DNA of 64,000 nucleotides from the NCBI RefSeq assembly GCF_009870125.1, contig NC_046679.1:24924001-24988000 (forward strand), given 5' to 3'. Each line of letters begins with the position of its first letter. Position 1 is the stretch's first letter. Shown here piece by piece: positions 45,370-58,400 of the stretch. A program made the position numbers and the translations under genes. Below the pieces are notes generated by a model. It searched no databases. It was not told the DNA's origin and worked only from the letters and a program-made list of their open reading frames with translations. Source of the DNA: Drosophila pseudoobscura. Taxonomy: Eukaryota > Arthropoda > Insecta > Diptera > Drosophilidae.

Positions 45370-45740
45370 CTTAGTTAGCCTGCATTATTCAATGGTATAT
45401 ACAAATTGAGATCACCTACGTTTTATGGGTTTGGCCTTTTTGCGCTAGATCCAATAAAAGCAAGTATTTAGAATAAACCAGTTAGGTAGAAATCTAATTT
45501 ATCAGTCGTATAAAACTGTGGGGGCATGGCTAAATGTTCTAAATAGCTAATACAATTTTACGGAACATCAAAATTGAGCAATATGGTTTCCCATCCTTGA
45601 CGGAGAACGATTAACCTATTATAAGCCAAGGAGGTACTTCAATTTTCCGCCGAAAACAATGAAAATATTATAACGTTAGCGCAGTGCAGGTGAAAGATAT
45701 AGTGTTTTTTTTTAAGTTCAGAGGAAAGATGGCATGAATT
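45370..45740 (+). repeat. Dispersed repeat copy (extended type)
   Basis: Contains TCAGTCGTATAAAACTGTGG, GGGGCATGGCTAAATGTTCT, GGAACATCAAAATTGAGCAA and then CCTTGACGGAG and AGTTCAGAGGAAAG. It is the + strand partner of the - strand copy at 18225-18690. Confidence 0.75.
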
Positions 45741-45889
45741 TGCAATCGTTAATATATTTCACCATTTACCTCAAGCAGCTGAGCTATTTTAATAGAGAGG
45801 GCTTAAGTGGGCTAAGTTCTTTCATCATACGAGAAGCTATATTGCTGTTGAGGAGGAAAAACAGCAATCGCCGTAACAAGAAAACAAGT

Positions 45890-46090
45890 CAAGTATTCAA
45901 AAAAAACCGGCCAAGTAGAAAATTGATTCATTTATCGCATAAAATTATATGGGCATGGCTAAATGTTCTATATATCTAGTAATATACCACGGAATATAAA
46001 AAACGAGGAATATGTAAAAAATAACTTGAATTCGTCCGTATATTTTTGAAGATGAGACCGTATATTTCGGTACTTATTTGAATCGGGTAG
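45890..46090 (+). repeat. Dispersed repeat copy with motif 6 end
   Basis: Contains GTAGAAAATTGATTCATTTA, AAATTATATGGGCATGGCTA, GGAATATAAAAAACGAGGAA, TTGAATTCGTCCGTATATTT and GACCGTATATTTCGGTA. Motif 1 is not present after it. Confidence 0.75.
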
Positions 46091-46329
46091 AATCGGTAAT
46101 AGCCGGTTGACAACAATGAGTCCCATTCCATGCACACATACCCTGTTATAGAAAATGTTTGTCTTCCAAGGCTCAGTAGGTATCAGGATCGACATAAATA
46201 TATACAAGATACTAATAATGTATTTTATAATGTCTACAGATAATCAATTACAGAAAAAGTCTTTATAAATCACGTTTCATCTTCATATAAAATTAACGAA
46301 ATAGGGTATAAAATGCCTATACCCGCATC

Positions 46330-46660
46330 ATGTCTTCAAATACCAGCAACATTGCGACTGTTTTTTTGTTGAACTAATTCGTTTAAGCCTTGCTTTAGCC
46401 AAAATAAGATAAAAGCAAGGATTAAAAACTATCCAATCTTGTAGAAAATTTATTCATCAATGGTATAAAACTATGTGGGCATGGCTAAATGTTCTATATA
46501 GCTAGTAATATTCGACGGAATATCAAAAACGAGGAATATGTATGGTAGAGCTGAATTTGTCAGTATAAAAACGGTATATTTTTAAAAGGAGGCGGTATAT
46601 TTTGGTATATTTCCGAGGGTATATTTCAACGATGAGTCCGTGGCCACACTGAATAAAACT
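46330..46660 (+). repeat. Dispersed repeat copy at the start of the large 3' gene
   Basis: Contains GTAGAAAATTTATTCATCAA, ACTATGTGGGCATGGCTAAA, ATTCGACGGAATATCAAAAA, GTCAGTATAAAAACGGTATA, further GGTATATTT units and a motif 1 variant GGCCACACTG at 46642-46651. It is about 100-150 bp upstream of the probable noncoding exon. Confidence 0.75.
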
Positions 46661-46699
46661 TTTACCTGCGCGGTTGTCGTTGCGCGCGTCGCGGAAAAT

Positions 46700-47434
46700 A
46701 TAAATAAAGAAGTAATACTCTCGCGCTTGTTTTTGTTGGTACTCTACGGGGTAAAGTTGACAACAAATTTGAACGCGTTTGTTGTCTAGTATTGTGGTTG
46801 TTTTGCTTGCTTCTTCCGGCAGAGGCAGAGGCAGAATACGTGTGAAATTATAGTTGATAATTTGTTAATAAGTTGCACCTGTGCTTCTGTGCCGCGGTCT
46901 AGTTCGTCTCCCTCTCTTATGCTGTATGTTTGTGTGTGTGTGTGTGGTGTGCGAGGTGTGTGTGAGTGTGTGAATGTTGTGCGAGTACCGTTTTGTATTC
47001 ATTTTCGCGAATGGAAATTGAAAACCAGCCGAGAGAAATACCATTCATTTTCAAGTGAATAATATCGTGAAAATAAAGATTTTTCCCTTCTACCGTTCGT
47101 TTGTGTCTAATACCAGTTTATAAAAAACTACAACAAAAGCCATAAAACAGTGCAACAACAACTGTTCTAAGAGTTTTACACAAACAAACACGTTTTCGGG
47201 CCATCAGTGTGTGTGCTAGTGGGATGGATGCTGTGTGTACGTGTTGCTCCTCTGTCGTGTCATTGTGTGTGTTTGTGTATAGAAATTTCTAATGCTTTTT
47301 TCGTTTCGTTTGTATTCAAAAATAGCCACAAAAACAGCAACAACAATTGGGATTCTGTTAGTGCGTGTTTTATGATTTTTAATTTTTAATAACAACGGAA
47401 ACAGCAGGATACCCTTACAACTTTGATTCTGAAG
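46700..47434 (+). other. Probable long 5' noncoding exon of a large gene
   Basis: The sequence has the A/C-rich, CAACAA and (TG)n look of long Drosophila 5' UTRs and ends in a strong donor, CTGAAG|GTGAGTG, at 47434/47435. It holds several short upstream ORFs and no long coding frame. The following 16.5 kb has no coding sequence on this strand, so the coding exons must lie beyond the window. The gene cannot be named from the sequence seen; several long-intron genes lie in the corresponding melanogaster region. Confidence 0.55.
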
Positions 47435-47594
47435 GTGAGTGTTGGATTTTAAAGTAACTGTTCTAGCAGAGGTGCATGCATGTGGGTGGGGGAATTGATA
47501 ACACTCATCATTAATTAAGAACTCTTAAAAAATACTGTGGTAGCTTGTAGCAGGTAGAACGGAATAACGAAGTGGTGTCCATAAAATGATGGCC

Positions 47595-47807
47595 TTATCC
47601 CTTATTGACTAAATAGCATATCCAGCAGAATACGGCAACCAACATAGCCATTATGACAACCGCATAGAGTCCAACGTTGTCAGTCTCCTCCACTTTGGGT
47701 CCATGCTGCGTTGTTTCCGCCACCAGATCCTCTATTCCCTTAGTTGTAAAAAATAGTAACCTTTGGTTCCTCGAACTAAGAGCTTTGATCGATTCTATTG
47801 AATCCAT
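47595..47807 (-). CDS. Small tail-anchored membrane protein, nested on opposite strand
   Basis: A 70-residue ORF from ATG at 47807 (MDSIESIKALSSRNQRLLFF). The N-terminal part is polar, with a Glu/Thr-rich stretch (LVAETTQHGPKVEETDN), followed by one strongly hydrophobic segment at about 45-67 (GLYAVVIMAMLVAVFCWICY) and the short tail LVNKG. This is the layout of a tail-anchored or single-pass small membrane protein. An in-frame ATG at 47900 would add 31 basic residues (MIKRKNKKKVVG). The family was not recognised. Composition unlike the surrounding intron and a clean membrane segment support a real gene, but a chance ORF cannot be excluded without conservation data. Confidence 0.6.
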   Translation of the reverse strand: MDSIESIKALSSRNQRLLFFTTKGIEDLVAETTQHGPKVEETDNVGLYAVVIMAMLVAVFCWICYLVNKG

Positions 47808-50800
47808 GTTGCTTTGATTCGAAGCGTGACTTTTAGTAATCAGTATTTGTGTATTTCCAGTAAGGCCTACTACTTTTTTTTTATTTTTCCTTTTGATCAT
47901 TTTCACTTTGCATGCCAATGCAGCCACCACTCCCTGCTCCCCTCCCTCTGCAAACAGACGTTAGCAGCATTTAGGCGCCTGGTCATTTATTTGATATCAT
48001 CATCATCATCATCGTCATAATCATCGCCATTGTCGAGTGCAACAGGTTTTTGCGTCTAATAAGGTAATGCCGAAAGAGATGATGAAAAAAATGGCTAAAT
48101 TATAATCGAAAGAGAAAAAAATATCCATCATTGGAAAGTTGATTTGATTGCATTTGCGGAATGCAGCCCCAGTAACGTCTCCCGTGTCCCGTGTCGGTCG
48201 GTCGTCAGGGTTGCCTAGTTGTGCGACAGGGCGACGCGACGCATTTTTTTTTTGTGCGAAACACCCATTCCCTGCACTTGGCTAATATTTCAGGCTTCAT
48301 GCTTCATTTGCTTTCGAGCGGCGGCTGAACTTTCGCAACAGCCGGCAAGGGCGATTGTTGGATTGGATTGGATTGGATTGGATTGTATCTCGTAAGTAGC
48401 TGGGAGAAAGGCAGATAGGGCTAGGGTTACACACACGCTCCTCGTCTCCTTACCTAACCTCAGGTCTCAAGCAGCTTTTGGGTGTGTACACACTGCCAGT
48501 GCCACCCACAAGAAACGGTGATAAATCGCCGCCACGAAGTGACTTTTGGCGAACGAGAGAAAAGTTGTGTGTGGGACTGGGGACATTACACAATTATCCA
48601 AACCGAAGCATTTCCCATTTCCCCTCTTAAGAAAAATGCATTTTTCCATGAAAATCAATTGCCTCCCTTGCCCCCTCTTTTGTCAGCCGTTTTCCCGCTG
48701 CTGTATCATGTCTTTCTTCTCCCTGTTTCTTGTTGTGCTTCTGTTTTGTTTATGCTTTTCCCATCTTATTGTTTTTGCGCGCCTCGTGCGTCGAATTTAT
48801 GTGGATTTCAGTTCGTTCGCTCGCTCCCAAGACGGAAGCACTTAATGATACAAATAATACTCGTAGCGGAGCTCCCAGTAGCGGCTGCAGCTGGGGAATA
48901 ACAGCAGAAAAACCAAAGAAAAACTAAAGAAAAAAGGGTGCCCTGGTAGCTTTTCCCCCACATAGTACAACCCGTGGAAAATTGGCCCGCAGCCGTTCAA
49001 AAAAAAAAAAAACACGAAAACTTGAAACTTGTTTGCCGCATAATTTCCAAAGTTGCAATTTTCATTTTTTTTTTTTTTTATGGCCATTTGTCTTGCAGTT
49101 GTTTTTGGTCTCTATTTTTCTACTTTTTCGAGTTGAAAGTGTTGGCAATGCCTGTTTGGGGCCCATTTGGTACCGTAGTCGGAGTCGGGTCGGGTCTGGT
49201 TTTTCTTTCGTTTCTTGCATTTCGTTTTTTTGACCCCCTGTTGAGGTAATCAGAATTGCATAGAAGAAACATTTCATTTTCCGTTGACTTTAGGTGCATT
49301 TTCCGAATTTTTTTACTGCTCTCTGGGTGCAGTATTGCCAGCTGTAATTTTTGTGGCAATGTGGTAACAGTGTTGCCCTTAGGAATTTCTCGAGGAATTA
49401 CATTGTCTCCTTTTTCGGGAGATGCCTCTGGGGCCTGGGTGTCCCTAGATATTCCGCAGCGCACTCTGCGGCTCCGAAGACACGCCTCTGCTCCTTTTAT
49501 GGAGAGCAACACCTTCTTGTGTCTTATTACATGTACTCGTATTATTTCATAATAATTTCTGGTTTAACTCTCGGGCTGGCTCTTTCATAATCGGCCATCA
49601 AAACGTGTCTCTCTCTCTTTGGGCCATCTGCTGCTGCCACTTGTGGGCCCACCCATATGATGGGCCCAGTTTGGGTCTGTCGCCTGCTTACCTGTTTGTT
49701 CGTTCCACCAAAAACACTATTTCACTCCTCCCCGCGTGAAGTGCAAGACACTTGTGCAATTATTGTTGCCCAGTCGTCGAGTCCAGTCTGTGTGGCACAG
49801 TGTAGAACCCCTCTTGGGGGCAGGTTGCCGCTTCCCTTTTCGTACCTACACCTGTATGTATGTACCTTTGTCTGTTTTCTTTGTCGGGTGGTTCAGCGGC
49901 AGCGGCGGATCCATTGAAACAATGCCGGGTATTTAGTGAAAATGCTTTTGTGCTGCGGCAGTGCCTTCTCGCTTATTAACTTACCTGCTATCTTAACCAT
50001 TTTCATTTTTCACACGCACAGGCAGAGCCCAGAGCCAAGAGCCCAGAGCCGGCTCCGTCTCTGCCAGACTGGAAAATGCACTGCACTTGCCGTGTGGTGC
50101 GGCGTGTCCGTCCCGTCTCTGTGTCCGTGTCCGTGTCCGTGGATTAGTCGCCCTCGCTTGGATTTCTTTTGTTTCTGTAACGATGTGCCTCTGCCTCTCT
50201 TTCTGGCTTCTCTTTTGCACGCTCGTTTTTTGTTTTTTTTTTCTATTTTCTGTTTTTCCTGAATGAACATGAACGGAAATGCCGCAGGGGGTGATTTCTT
50301 GAAACTCTCTTCTCCTCCTCCTCCTCCTCCTCCTCCTCTGTTCCTCTGTCCAGACCCTGGACCAGGCCGTGTCCAGCTGAGATGTTCTATCCATGTTCCT
50401 CCCTTCTGATTCGGCGCCCTCCTATCTCCAGATCTCTAGAAAATTGACGGCGCCCCGTCCACGGCATCGCACCGTCTGTCTATTTATTAGTTCGTATTCG
50501 TAGATTTACTCTATAATTAAAATGCAACCTGATTGTTAGGGTTTCGGGTCTAGCTTTGGGTCTGAGTTTCGGGTTTGGGATTGCTTATCATTAAAGAGTG
50601 ATTAAGCTTAAAGCCTGTGATTAGTGGCTACTCTGTGTGCCCTGGGACGGAAATTTGGTTTGGAAATCGAAGATTGGATGCAGATTAAATAAATAATAAA
50701 TAATAATAATAATATGTAGCTGGCAAGAAAGATTTTCCTACCATCCATTTCCTTTCGTGGCCTTTCAACCACATAAAATATTTACTCTCGCAAAATGATT

Positions 50801-53800
50801 CGCTTTGCAGTGTTTCACCGAAACCCAAAGGATTGGCAATTCATTTAATTGAAATTTTCAATTACATCATCATTTTCGCTTATCAGCAGGTCCCTCGGGC
50901 GGCGGGGACTCCCCTCACTGCTGCCCAAAAGGCATAGTCGGACATTTGTCAACCCTCCACACTCGAAGGATACAACCCCAATAAGAACACACACTTAGGG
51001 GATGTGTTTGTATTTATATGAGGGTACAAACTGTTGACCTAGCTCAAAGAGCTCCAAGAGCTCCAAGAGCGGAGAGAATTAATTGCCAGTGGCACAAAAG
51101 TCGAAAGTTTCGTTTGTCTGTATGTATTTGTGGAATGTTAAAGCTTAACAGGAGTCTGCAAACCGTATTAAACAGTTTATTTTTGATCTGTCCATTTGAT
51201 TTATTCGGTGGACAGTCCACTCGAATAAGTAATTTTCCTCTTGAAGAGAGGTGCAGTGTACTCTGCATTTTGGAGTGGAAGTCTCGTTGAACCTATCCCA
51301 ACATTCCAACAGCTGAAGCTTTAACAGCCATGTTAGCCATCGCTGTTAGCGCTGTTAGCGCTGTTAAGGGTGGCTGTGAACCCCGACAGCTGTTCCGAGA
51401 GCGATTCGGGAATCGTGTGCCGACGGCGGACAAAAACGAGTGCAACGAAGTTTTCCCGATTTTGCCATTGCAACAGAGAGTCAGTCGACAGCTTGTGACC
51501 CATATAAGAAATTGAATACAGATATACAGATACACATATTGTACATACTCGTTCGGGTATATAAGGCCATATCGTAGAGACTTTTCTATGCTTTTAGATA
51601 GATATAAAGGGGGGGCTGGGAGGGACGGGTGTGCACACAAATGGCTTTTGATGTTCCTCCACAGAAGGAGCAGCCTTATCAGGCGGCTTGAATGCTTTCC
51701 GGCTCCGGCTCCAGTTCCTCAGTTCTTCACGAGTCCTTAACGTGTCCGGATCTGTAGGGATGTGGTGTGCGCGTAAATGGAACGCTATTGGCAAATATCC
51801 GTGAATTTTTAATATATTTTCGCCAGGCGTGAAATGGGGTTGAGTGGATAAAAGTTTGACGGCTGGCTCCATCGAAATTTAAAGGGAAATTCAACGAGAA
51901 CTTCCGCACTATAGAGATCCTTTGTGCAAATCTTGGGTATGTAAATAACTATTTCACCGGGGGGCAAGGCCCTGCCAACGGGTTATCTTTCACTTTTGTA
52001 CTTTGCTCCCACCTTTGTCCGAACAATCTTATTTAAATATTGCAATTATTCACACCTTCCCAGCCCCCGGCCAGGTCTTATCTGCTCTATATATATAGCG
52101 CTTGTCCCATTTATGCAAATATACAGCTCTGATTGCACCCAGAACTGCGCTTCAAAGTGAATTTATGGCTAGAGCGGGTTAAGGGGAGGCTCATTTGATT
52201 AAAGCCAACAGAAAAGAGCAGACCAGACCAGAACAGACACCCAAGACTCTTATATGGACTGTCTGTCTGTCTGTCTGTCTGCTGTATGGAGTGCAGCGTC
52301 AACGTTTATCAGCAATTATCAGTGGAACGAACGAGCGAACGTCAAGTTGTCTATTTGCCCAGGTCCCGTCCGTCCCCCACGTAGCGCCGCCTTCTGACTC
52401 TCAGGTGCCTCTCTCTGCATTTCACTGTTTACATTTCTGTAGCAATTAAGTTTTCTATTTGCCTTTTTGTTAACAAAGTAAATATTGTTTAGAGTCGCAC
52501 AAAGGGGAGAACGAACAGACAACAGACAGCAGATGTTTGTGAATCAGATTGAGGTGCATTGAAAATTGGCAGCGCAGTAGAGTGCCGTGGAGGTTGGAGG
52601 TGGTAGTGGAAGTGGAAGTGTGGCAACAACACCGCCTGTAATTGAGCTACAATTTAGTTGAGATTTAAACTGGAGTTCCATGGGCTGAATATTCGCCGTT
52701 GACCAGGTATTACTCATCAAAAATCGTATGACATCTAATTGTCATTCGAAATGAATGTGTCCGTTTCCTTATGGGAAATTTGAACAAGGTCTGACTGTTG
52801 CGCTAAACAGAAACACCTAAAACTGGATATTACATTAATTAAAAATGATACAAATAACAGAAAGATAGAGCTAATGGTGAAGACAGAGAGAGATAGAGAG
52901 AGCGAGAGAGAGAGGGAGTGATAGATACAAAGAGGGAGAGAGAGATCTGAAAAGATTCGCATAGACCAAAAACATTGAAAAAATACCTGAAATTGTATAA
53001 TGTTTATTATTTATTTATTATTATAAATTTATATTTAAAAATAAATAGTTTTTCAATTGAGTCCTTATAATATTTAATATAAATATTAAGCAGATTAGAC
53101 TACTGATTTAGTATATATTTTTGTAAGATTTTTATATTAAAAACAAAAATGGCCTAGCCCGCATTGAACTCTTTTTTTTTTGTTTAAAGTATTTATTTGT
53201 ATTTAAAAACCGCATATTTTATTTAAGAATGGCTGTGTTTTCTTTCAATTGAAAATTGGCTACACAGCAGTTGAATAAATAATGCCAGTACCTCACGTAT
53301 TCCGTGCAACTGTATCTGTATCTATGACTATTCTGACTCAACCATAGAAGCTCTGTTTAGACCCGCTCGTCGATAAGCTAATCAAATTTAATTTTACTAT
53401 CGCTTTGGCAATTCTGGAATTCTTGCGCTATCGCGAGAGATCCCCGAACTTTGAAAGAATTTTTATAGAAATGCCAAGAAGTTCCGCTTCAGTCGAGGGG
53501 CGGAACTGCGTCACAGTTTGTGGCGTGGAAAAGTACTCGAAAATTGGGGGAAAACTGATCGATCAATCCCCCAATTGTAGTAAACCATTGAAATATTTGT
53601 GGTCTTAAAGTATTACCCGTTATTCGTTCGGACTGGGCTTCTGTGAAGGTCAGACTCAGGGGCGTCAGGGGTCGGGGGTCACACATGTCAATGTCGATTT
53701 ACGGACCCGAAAACCAGATCTCCCACGGAAACCCAATCGACCACGCCCCGACAGAGACCTTCAAAGTCAGCTCTTTGGGGCCTTTATCTGGGGAGGCCTC

Positions 53801-55350
53801 GTCTCCCAGCTGCCACGTTAATTAACGCATAATTTTCAGGCCTGTCGTAGTTTCTGTTTTTTTTTTTGTGTATAAGGGGTTTTGATAAATGGGTTCGGGT
53901 TCGGGTTACCCTTCGAACAGATCTGTGGATCCGATGTGGGTCTCCTCCGATTACCGAATACTCCATTGACATTTCGCACGAGTAAAATGCTTGGATAATT
54001 ATTTAATTATTCACCAATTATACGGTATATACACATGTACTGCACTGTACTGTATCTCTTTTACTTCTACTTTAACCTGAAGCGAATGTGCAACAATTTC
54101 TCTCTCTCTCTGGCTCTGGCTGGGAAAAATTTCACTTTTATTTCTATGGCGAGCTACGGCGGGCTTTACTCTCGCTTTTGCCGCAACAGAAAAGCTAATA
54201 AATAAAATAAATGGCAGTGGAAATAGTCTGTCTGTCTGTCTGTCTGTCGTTTGTGGATGTGGCAGGCAACAAACCCATCCGTTCGGCCGGGAGTGCTTCC
54301 CCCGAGAGTTTCGGAAGTTCTTTCTAATTGGAAGATAAATGTAAGCCTCTGCCAGAGATCACAGACAGCTCAAGAGAGATGATCAGAGGAGTAGCTATAG
54401 AAATCTTTATGGAACTATAAGTTTCCCTTTGAAAACCCACATCATTTTCCCCACCAAAAGCCATCAAAGTGAACGCCCTAACACGCAAATGCAAACCCTG
54501 GCACTGGCACTGCCACTGGCACACATATTTTCCGCTTAGCTGACAACCCTGTGCTAAGCCATTTGCCCATCGAGCCAACATCCAACATCCAACACCTTGG
54601 AGCCATCAGCCAGAGGCATGCCATTTGCTTCCTCGGAGCCCCCGAAAGGGCAATGCTGGAGGAAAATTTAAATGAAATCGTGTTCAAGCGGAAAATGCAC
54701 TCAGAGTTAAGTGGAGTTTCGGGGGGAGGGAGCAGAGAGCGCAGGAGTGGCAGTGGTAGTGGCACTGGAGAGTATCTAATAAAATGCACATTATTGCGAA
54801 TTCGTTATGGCCCCAAGAGTGGAGGCTCCTCGAAGCTCGAGGCTCGAGGCTCTCTTTGGGATGCGGGCTATGCAATTATTTGTGCGACTCCTCCATCCAC
54901 AGCCAGCTCCGGTGCGGCCTTCACCTCTCTCACACTCACACTCTAACTCGCTCTCTCGCTGTCTCGCTGTCTCGCTCTCCTCGGACAGTGTTGTGAAGCG
55001 ACAATTGCCGCAATGTGACGACAGATGTGTGGCGGCGGCGGCGGCTAAGGAATTTGCGCAATTTGCTGCAGAAAGAGCAACAGCCAAAGCCAGACCCAGA
55101 GCCGGAGCAGCCTCCACAGCCCCCTCTCGGCTGGGCCCCAACCATTAACGGGAGAGGAGAGTGACTTTTGCGCATGCCACAAGGGCAAGCCGCCAAGAAA
55201 CGAAGTTCGAAGCGAATGATACCCTTTAGTGAGACGATCTAGTGTAGTTTGGACTATGATAGCCAGGCAGATCCATGGACATTGACGAAACCCGCACTGC
55301 GAATCGGATATACTTTCTTTTCGTGGTCGTAGCACTCCTTCTCCAGAGAA

Positions 55351-55402
55351 GGGTACAACAAACGACGTGTTTCGTGCGGCAGACACAAAAACTGTTGCCT
55401 CG
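55351..55402 (+). other. Candidate small exon (weak)
   Basis: The block lies between a pyrimidine-rich acceptor (CTCCTTCTCCAG) and a donor reading GCCTC|GTAAGTA. Donor quality is good, acceptor fair. It could equally be the end of an alternative first exon beginning upstream in the GC-rich stretch near 55000. No coding potential was recognised. Confidence 0.3.
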
Positions 55403-58400
55403 TAAGTAAACAAACTTTTCTTTCCATCGCTCCTCGCACAACTTGCACCTCTCTCTCGCTCTCTTGGCCCGGCCTAAAGCCGGTTGTGTGTGTTTTGTTA
55501 TTAGTTGGCCCCCAGACAATGTTGACCATATGTGCCGTGAGCGATGGGGATGGGGAAGGGGATGGGGAGGGTTGCCCGAAGAGGGGCCAGTGGGATTGGT
55601 ATGCGTGCGTTTGTTGGCCTTTTGACGCTCTTTCCTCCCGGCAGCTTCTCTCGCGATCATCTCCTGCTGTTGTTGCAAGTTCAGTGACTGTTCAGTGTGT
55701 CCGACTCCGACTATGTTGAGGCAGCAGCAGACACAGAGCAGCCTTCGATCACAATCAGTTTATGCTCCATCCATTGATCATCTGAGGAGACGTGACTGAA
55801 GGACTGGTAGACTGGTAGGCCACTCCCTTCTTCCGTTTAGCATCTGCTTGGCATTGACCAACACTGTCAAAGCCAGAGGGGCCTTTGGGCCGTGTTCCAG
55901 CACCAACTAAATGGACAATTTCCGCCTGTGACCAGTCATAAAATCAGCAATCATTATCTATTTATAGATGGGCCATAGAGAGCTCCCTCAGTTAGGAGTC
56001 ACCGGACCTTATCACTGGAGGGTTTCCGCCCTTCTATCGACTGGAACGGGTGGACAATCAGTCACTTGCCGAGACACGATTAGTGGCACAAATATAGTGG
56101 CAAATACTTATACACTCTAAGTGCATTTGTCTTTGATAAATCCACAATCAATGGCCTTTGTTGATGGCTCTGAAAGGGGCCTTTGATGCGAAAAAGCCAA
56201 GAGACTATGAAATCCCCCCATAAAGAAAGTGCTTTGTGGTGGCCAAAACGAAAGAATATTCTACAATTTGTGGCAGTTCCTAAAGAAGGACTGGTATTTG
56301 ATCGAATCATGAAAAATTAGGCATATTATCTATCAGATTAGTGCCTTTGGATCGATATTATAGTCAGACGATGAGGAAAGCAAAGCTCTTTCTCTCTCAC
56401 AGCGTGGCTTAGCAGTCTTTGTCTTTACAATCTCGCAGAGAATACATTATTGGTTCTACTTCTACTTCCAGCTACTTTTCTCTTCCTTTCATACCATCTC
56501 TGTCTCTCTCTCTCTCGGCCATAAAATGTTATATAGTGTGTACTAGAGCTAGTGCTCTTCCTACAACGATTCCACATTAGCGCCAGTCGTTTCGATAATA
56601 AAACCATTACAGCCCGACGTCTTATCGACAATGCAATTGTAAAACTGTAAACTGTGCGGAATGGAACGGAGTGGAATGGAATGTAACGGCGGGAAAGAAA
56701 GCCCCCGGTGTGGGGTGGCGTAAGAGGCAAGGGAAGAGCTCTTTCCCATCTGCATGCACTTGACTTTTGGTGTTCTTCCCGAGGTCTTTGGGGTTCTTTG
56801 GGGGTCGGTCGGTCGTCGTCGTCGCTTCTTCTCTCTCGATGAGCTTGAATTGTCATAAATTTGTTTTCACTTAATGGCTTTTGGCTCTGGCTTTTTCTTC
56901 TTCTATTTGTCTGTTATTTTGTTTAGTTTTTACCACTCAAAGTGCCTTCAGTTCTGGCTCTGTCTCTGTTTCTCTATCTGCTGCTTCTCTGTTTATTTAA
57001 ACGCAACAATTTGTAATTTTGTCACGAAGTTTTTCCAACGTCTTGTTGTAATTGTTTGCATTTTGCATTGTAAAGCGTTTTCTAATTTGTATGCCGCCTG
57101 TTCGGGCTCGTCATTCTTCAGTTCTTTGATTAACTTTTCATATAGACAGATGGACAGATAGAAAGATAGACAGAGGAGGGATCGTATGCCGCAGACCGTA
57201 GAGGTGTATTCTATGGCCATTCTTTTGGTGAAAATTTCTTCACTTTATGGATTTTTGATCAACAAAGAAAGTCCCAACGACAGACGACTGACGACTGACG
57301 CCTGACCATATTGCCCTGCCCTTCCCCCCCTACCCCTACCCCCATTGGTTGGTTCTCCTACGTGTGGCATTGTAAAGAATCTTAACTGGGTTATTTGTTG
57401 GGTTATAGAAAGTTTGTGCACCGCTGGGATTGGGTCAATTAATAATGGGATTGATCGCGAGAGAGAGGGAAAGTAAGTGCTGGTAAGTGGCACTAAGTCC
57501 GGCGTACGGTATGGAATTGTGATGGAAATGAAGAGCATTTAAGCTTTAAAGTGTCTTTGGGTATGGCTGGTACTCGAAACAGCTGTGGGGTTCACATTTT
57601 GTAAGGTATGATAGCCTATATCTTACAGGTAGTGAACATAGGGTTGTAGGGTAGGTAACTCCCTGTATTGTTCGGTCATTGCACTGCCCAGACATCAGTT
57701 ATTTCAATTGGTATCTCACGCTATTCTGCTGCAATCCTGATCGAACTATCGAACGTCTTCAACTGATTCATCGTCTGGACTGATTCGTGGTGAATCTCTC
57801 ACACTTCACCATCGTTTGTCGGTTGCTATATAAATATAAACCGTACCTATACTGAATCCTAATACTAACCTGAATCCAAAGGTTAAAAGAATCCAAAAGA
57901 AAAGACAGAGATTTGGCGGTAGTTATACAAAGGAAAGATCGTTCTATCTATAGGCATAGGCACACATATGTATACAGAAAGGACATTATGACAGGGTCAT
58001 TCAAATATTACGCACTATCCTAAACACCATCTGGGATCGCCTCACACCAACTAAACGACACAAGTATCGTATTTGTATCGTTTCCGAATTCAAATGCGGA
58101 TCCAAACCAATCAGATCGTATGCGATATCATTTGTGAGCGTTTGGTTTCCTGGGTCATCAAATTAATAAGAGAATATCCCAAAGAAACAAATATATATAT
58201 CATCGAATATCCAGTCTAAAAGTCCTACAAGATCCCAGGCTAAACTTTGTTTCGCAAACAATTTCTAGCATCAAAAATACACAAATTGGACAGCTACTAC
58301 AATCATCAGAGGGCTGCAATATCTTGGATTCTATTCAGTGTAGATCTAAGAGGAGTTCTCCCCTTCCTTCCCAGGAAAAACATCGCTGGTGTTCTCTTCT

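Noticed and set aside
46862-47062. Small + strand ORF in the presumed 5' exon
   Set aside because: It depends on a non-ATG start and spans a (TG)n run; treated as noncoding leader.
50300-50345. Possible coding Glu/Arg-rich repeat on the - strand
   Set aside because: A plain (CTC)n microsatellite inside otherwise noncoding DNA.
54551-54946. 131-codon + strand open frame in the large intron
   Set aside because: No domain, low-complexity Gly/Ser end, and no splice or start context.
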